Positions 1 to 5,680 of a DNA stretch of 10,492 nt are shown piece after piece. The DNA is taken from contig PJAB01002105.1 in NCBI GenBank assembly GCA_002887195.1, positions 1-10,492 on the forward strand. The letters run 5' to 3'. Position 1 is the first letter of the stretch. Each line of letters begins with the position of its first letter. The notes under the pieces were generated by a model. It saw only the letters and a program-made list of their open reading frames with translations. It was not told the DNA's origin and ran no database searches. A program made the position numbers and the translations under genes. Source of the DNA: Chrysochromulina parva. Lineage: Eukaryota > Haptophyta > Prymnesiales > Chrysochromulinaceae.

Positions 1-244
1 GCTGAGCGGTCCACGGCCGGCGCTGGGGCCGTAGTCCGCTTCAGTGCAGCGGAGCTCGAGGTGCTCGGCGTGGCGACGAGCGACGATGCGGCCGTGGCGG
101 CGCCAAGAGCGCGCACGACAAGTGCGCCGGCGCCACGCCAGGTGCGACGCGACAGCTACGTGCGTGTGAAGCGCGGTGAGGGCGCGGCCGCGTCGGAGTC
201 CATCTTCTTGGCGGCAGCACCCACTTGGGACCTGCTGACTGCGG
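1..244 (+). CDS. Probable upstream coding exon of the nuclease-helicase gene (5' incomplete)
   Basis: The frame starting at base 1 is open from the left edge to base 363 and uses codons with a strong G/C third-position bias, like the gene that follows. It encodes about 81 residues up to a consensus splice donor at 245-250, including the stretches VVRFSAAELEVLG and SESIFLAAAPTWDLLTAG. The large frame that begins at 249 starts after an in-frame TGA (246-248) lying inside that donor, and it lacks the N-terminal part a RecB-type nuclease domain normally has. I infer that this segment is an upstream exon, or the same reading frame before a frame change, and that the true start lies left of the window. 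No intron with comfortable length and matching phase is obvious. An acceptor after 276 keeps phase but gives a 32-base intron. One after 336 gives 92 bases but removes residues that look coding. No specific domain is recognisable in this piece alone. Confidence 0.42.
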
Positions 245-250
245 GTGAGT
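245..250 (+). other. Candidate 5' splice site (GTGAGT)
   Basis: G|GTGAGT fits the eukaryotic 5' splice-site consensus. It falls where coding signal moves from the frame beginning at base 1 to the frame used by the large downstream ORF, and its bases contain the TGA that closes the large frame upstream. Phase-compatible AGs lie at 275-276 and 335-336, and a better-looking CAG at 321-323 is out of phase with the upstream frame. The donor is therefore plausible but the acceptor is unsettled, and a sequencing frameshift is the alternative. Confidence 0.35.
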
Positions 251-3200
251 GGGTGTGGGAGGGGTACGGCACCAAGGGCCTTGCACGGCGGCGGGCGAGT
301 GCCCGCGCGTACGGTTCTGGCAGGCGTTGCTCGAAGAGGGACGCATGCCTCCCGAGGCGGTGACCCTCGGCCGGGGATACGTCGACTTTCTCCTCTTGAT
401 GCCTCAGGACTTCATACCCACGAACGCGCCCGCGGGCAGTGCCGACGCCGTCACAGGCAAAGATGTGGATGCTGCGAGTGGCGCGACGGTGCCAAAGCGA
501 TACCAATGCACCGTCATCGATGCCAAAGCCACCGACAAGGTGAAGCTCGGTGCCAAGGTGCAAGTGACCATCTATCACCTCCTGCTGTCGGCGCTGCGCG
601 AGTGCCTCTGGGGCGGGCCGCCGGATAGACCCATGGCGCAGGAGATGGTGCTTAGTGACGTCGGTGGCGTGTGGCTCTACGGCAAGCGTGCTCCCGTCCC
701 GTTTGGATTGGACGTGCTGCGACGCATGCTACGACGCTTTTGGGGCGTTGAGATGCCGCAGCTCCTCCACAGTGGTGTCACAGTCGACACATATGCTTGC
801 ACGCTCGGCCCGCGCTGCTTCAGCTGCCGCGGCGCCATCGTTTCGGATCCGACAGAGCTGCAGGGCGATGTGAGGCAGCTGCTTGCTGGTTGGCCCGCTG
901 CCGCCGTACATGATCTACTCGAGACGGGCTGCCGGCTCATAGGCAAGACGATCAGCGGCGAGACGAGACCCTTCTCTCTCTCGCAGCTCGAGAAAGCGAC
1001 ACTCATCAGCCCGCAGCCCGATGAGAATGTGCGACGGCTCTTTGCCACACGGCTGCTTGTGCGCTACGATGCCGAGCATCGGCCCCAACATCTGCCGAGC
1101 ATCGATCCGCCAGCAGCCAGCCCAGTACTTGCGGCGCTGCGTTTGAACGGCACCTCTCACCACAACGGCCGGTCGAGCCTCACATTGCCCAACGAGCCGC
1201 TGGGCAAGCCGCACACCAAGCTCTTCCTGTGCCTGCTCAACGACCCTTACGTGCAGCAGCCATACGCGTGGGCCCTGGAGCTCGAGCCCCCCAGGATGGG
1301 CAGTACAGACCGTGATTGGGACGTCCTGCGCACGATCGATCTGCCCAAGGCTGAATACACCGCCTTCGAGCACAAATTCGTGACCGCTCTCAAGGCGAAG
1401 CTCGACGCCGCGCGCTCGATCGGCAACGGCGTCGCGCTCTACATGGCTGAGAAGCACGAGCACACCACGCTGCTGCGTCTTCTGATGGCGGGAGCAATGC
1501 ACGCCAGCTCCGCGGTGGAGGCAGCCGTTGGGCAGCAAGCATCAAGGCCGTTGGGCCTCACGGCCGTTGGGCTGCATGCGCGCCGGTGCCTCGAGTGCCT
1601 TCTGACGCTGATGACGGTGCCGGAGCTCGTGCAAGTGCCGCAGCAGACCATGCCCGTGGCCCGGTCTTCCCCCGTCGTTCCGAGCCATTGCGTGGTTCTC
1701 GCCGAGGAGGCGAGGGCAATGCTCTCGATGCCACGCACCAGCGCCGATGTGTTCGACGACGTGTGTTCGAGCCTCCTTAGTGCGCAATGGGATCGATGGC
1801 GCCAACTGGACGAGACGCCACTCGCGGATACGATCTACATGATGTGGCGCCACCCGTACGTGCTCGGCACTGCCGAGGTGCAGAAGGCACTCGAGCGGCG
1901 TGTGAGTGCCACCAAGGATCTCCGATCGCACCTCGTGAAGCTATGCTCGAAGGGCGCTCGCGGCCTGAGCGCCGAACAACTGCTGCCAAACGAGGCGCCG
2001 CCGCTTCTCGGACTCGAGAGGTGTGTGGCGCGCACCTGCTCATGCCACCAGTGCGTGCTGCGCATGCCGTCGCACCTCTCGAAGCTCGCCTTCATCACTT
2101 GCCTCGAAGCGCACACGCAGCACCGTGAGATGGTCGAGCTACGCGCCGTGCCGCTGGAGGCGCGGCAGGCGGAACCCAAGGGAAGCACGCGGCTGCTTCG
2201 GCTGCTCAAGATTGAGAAAGAAGGGGCCTACGCGACGCACCTGCTCACGATGGAGATTGTGGGTGTGGAGCCGACGGAGCTCGACACGCGCACGATGGGG
2301 AGCGCGTGGCTCCTCTGCCCCAAGACTGACGCTGGCATGAGAGACGTCATGCGATTCCAGGACATGGCTGCGCTAGGAACCAACGACAAGGGCCACGAGG
2401 TGCGGCTGCATCAGGAGATGTGGCCGCTGCGCAGTAAGTTCAATGAGCAGGCCAAGCAGCTGATGAAGAGCTTGCACCTCGCCCTCGCCGAGATTGAGAG
2501 CAGCGTCGTGTCGAGCACGGCCACGCCGAGAAAGGTCCTCACCTTGAAGGTGGACGTAACACGGTACAGACCCACCAAGGCGAACTTGTGCGAGCTCGTG
2601 GTGGGCCATGAGTACGTGCTGCAGCGGCGCTACGTCGACGTCAACACGAACCGGATCATCTCGCGGCTTCGCACGGAGAGCGAGCACGACGAGCGCGCGC
2701 GCGTGAGTCAGCAGCCACCCACACTCGCACGGCGGCTCTTGTGCGACACTCCGAGCTTTGGACAGCTCGGGCCCGGCGCGCAATTGGCGCCGGCCGAGCA
2801 GGCGATGCGCAACCGGTGCCCGATGACCGAATCGCAGGAGGTTGTTGATGCACACGTGCGTCGTAATGGGCTCACGATCGTGTGGGGGCCGCCAGGCTCG
2901 GGCAAGAGCTACTTTCTGGCCACCATGATCAGTCGGCTGCTGCTCGAGGCAGATGCCGCCAACCGCCGCATGCGCGTACTCGTGACCGCCTTTACTAACG
3001 AGGCACTCAACCACCTGCTGGCGAGCATCGCTTCTAAGCTCAAGGCGGGGTGGCAGGGCAGTGCTGAGAAGCGGCCGCGCGTGTGCAAGGTCGCAACGGT
3101 AGGGGAACTGAGGCAAGTGTCCGTGGGTGCCATCGTCCAGGAGAAGGCCCATCCGGCAGGCGGACAATATCGCGTAGAAATGATCGAGGAGGGAGGCGGC

Positions 3201-5646
3201 ACGGTCTTCGTATATCGCGTAGAAATGATCGAGGAGGGAGGCGGCACGGTCTTCGTGAAGCCCATGGACGCGACGCTTCAGGTGAAGGCACTCAAGGATC
3301 TGCAGCTGTGGCGAGAGTACGAGGAGCAAGCTAAGTTCGATTGGGATGCATCGCAGAGGGATGCTCCTCGGAATGCGTCGGGGAAAGCTCCAAAGCTGCG
3401 CCTGAGCGCCGAGCGATATGTGCTCGGCGCCACCGTTTACAAGATGCACGAGCTGCACCAGGCGGACCATGTGGGCTTCTGTGACGTGCTCGTGGTGGAC
3501 GAGGCGTCGCAAATGCCCCTCGCTCACCTGCTACCGGCGTTGTGCCTGCTCGAGGGCCACAAACCCGCGGGAGCGGCAGCTGGGACGTGCACGGGGCGAC
3601 TGGTCGTGGTCGGCGACCCTCGCCAGATGGGCACGATCCTCAAGAACGTGTACCCGGCCGACGCGCACGTTGTCGAGGGCACGCCTCCGCCGCATTGGTC
3701 GCTGCTGAGCTGGCTATGCGTGGCGGCGACGAACCGCGGAGGAGCCGCGGTGACAGCCGAGTACCCGCGCGCCGTCAGCCTCACACTCAAAGAGAACCAC
3801 CGTATGACCGACAACCTCGCCCTTTTCACCGAGAAGGTGCTCCAGTACACTGGGTACCAAGCATGCCATCGCCGGGGCTGCCGATGTCACAGCGTCACCG
3901 GCGGCGTCACCGGCGGCGTCACCGGCGGCGGCGTGTCGCAGCTCAAGCTCGTGGATGGTTGGGGAGCAATCCAAGCTCCGCCGGCCGACGCGTGGCTGCT
4001 CGAGGCTCTCCAGCCTGCCAACACCTTTGTTCTTCTGGAGCTGAAGAGGCCAGCAGAAGCGATGAGCCAGGGGCTCGAGTTCGTGCAGTGGGAGGCAGCT
4101 CTTGTGGCGCGTCTCATCTTGGCGTACCTCAAGTGGCGCGATCCGGATGCGGATGACGGGAGCATCTTCGTGGTGACGCCGCATCACTATCAGCGGCAGG
4201 CGGTACTGCACGCACTCGCCGTGGCGGGCGTGCCGGAGGCGGCGCGAGAGGTCAACACGGTCGAGAAGATGCAAGGGCGGGAGCGCGACCTCGTCGTGGT
4301 GTGCTACGGCGGGTTTCAGGACGTCGAGACTGAGCGCGAGTTCATCTATGTGCGCGAGCGGCTCAACACCGCCGTCTCGCGCGCTAAGAAGAAGTGTGTG
4401 TTGCTCTGTGACCCAAAGCTGGTGGAGCCTGACATCGCCGTGTGCGAGACGGCCGAGCAGCAGGCGGGCTATGAGCTCCTGCGCAACATCGTCGACTACT
4501 GCACGCAACGGACGCTTGCAGGCTGTATCAAGCTCGACGCGCCGCGGACGTCTGGGCAGGCAAAACTTGCGCCGGGGTTGGATGCGGACATGGACACTGA
4601 AGGCATGGCGGCACCCATAGAACAGGCGATGGCTTACGAAGCACCGATGGCCTTTGCTGCGCAGCTAGCAGAAGACGCTGCTGCGAAGGCGCACTGCAAC
4701 TTGAGCACGCGCTCTGCGGCGAAGGAGTCCGCGCCCTCCGCACGCAATCGACCAGGCGAGCGGATGAGCCTTTTTGATGGTAGCACGTACGAACGGCCCG
4801 ACGCCGAGGTCCTACCGCTGATCACGCCAGAATCAGCCAGAGCGAGGGGTGGTTGGGGCGAGGCCACGCCCCTTCACGAGGCCGCTTGGAACAGCTCATC
4901 GGTGGCGGTGGTGCAGGCGCTCCTCGCGGCGAACCCGGAGGCCGCCATGGCGAAGGACAGGGGCGGGTGGTTGCCCCTTCACTACGCAGAGGATGAGGAG
5001 ATCCAGAAGGCCGCCGACGCCCACGGACCGACGCCACGGTCGCAGATGCGACCGCTGCTGCCGCTCACGGCACCAGCGCCGCCGCCATCACTCTCATCTT
5101 CGGAATGCATGGATTGTGATATGCCATCGCCTAAAAGGCTCTCGCGAGAGGCCGCTGGCTCACCAAGTCGATCATCATCGAATGACATTGGGGCATCCGT
5201 TGCGGCGGAGCCCCTGTCGGGGAATGCCATGGTGGGCCTGAGCAACGCGGCAGAGACGCAAGAGGACTGCATGGATATGAGCATTCCGTTCGGCTCGACC
5301 ATCGGCAAGCCTAGTTGGTACACCTCTGCTTCGCAAGAATCGCAAATCTCTGGCATCTCCGAGGTCAGCCCGTCCGAGGCACAGGCCCGAACGCCCCAGG
5401 CGAGAGGGTGGATGCTCTTGCGCCAGCCCTCGTTGCAGTTAGCCATGTCTTCGCAACAAGTAGCCAGCGGCTCGTTTGCTCACGCGAGTTTGGACCCAGA
5501 CGACTATCCAGACGACTACCTTTCTGGCGAAGAGGTCGAGGAGCTGGCTCAAGAGGAGAACGAGGAGCCGTCGATGCGTCCTGATGTTGACGATGATGGA
5601 GGTGGCGGTGGAGCCGGAAGCGACTGGGGTGGCGGTGGCGGTGGCG

Positions 5647-5680
<34 letters not shown>

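Larger units (their letters stand above)
2760..4500 (+). other. SF1B helicase core (UPF1/Dna2 family)
   Basis: Residues about 838-1418. Walker A GPPGSGKS is at 880-887 (K886). Motif Ia VTAFTNEALNHLL starts at 912. Motif II is VVDEAS (D1084, E1085). Motif III is VVGDPRQMG (G1122, D1123, Q1126). The L-x-x-N-x-R region is KENHRM (N1183, R1185). Motif V is VEKMQGRERD (Q1342, G1343). Motif VI is LNTAVSRAKKK (arginine finger R1378). The DEAS/DEAA-type motif II and the QGRE motif V place it with UPF1, Dna2 and SMUBP2-type 5'-3' helicases. All catalytic residues are present, so it should hydrolyse ATP. Two small in-frame repeats (3168-3257 and 3894-3929) interrupt the core between conserved motifs. 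Confidence 0.93.

Noticed and set aside
249..251. GTG as the translation start of the large protein
   Set aside because: Everything else points to a eukaryote, there is no ribosome binding site, and the GTG is merely the first such codon after a stop that lies in a splice-donor consensus.
2373..3527. 384-codon open frame on the minus strand opposite the helicase
   Set aside because: It is the mirror of a GC-rich coding strand and mirrors the tandem duplication as well. It shows no domain pattern, while the plus strand carries complete helicase motifs.
3894..3929. CRISPR-like or other regulatory direct repeats
   Set aside because: The 12-base units are contiguous, coding and in frame, with no spacers. 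They are a microsatellite.
3714..4508. 264-codon minus-strand open frame
   Set aside because: It overlaps helicase motifs III-VI on the other strand. Its His/Leu/Arg-rich composition is typical of antisense frames in GC-rich genes.
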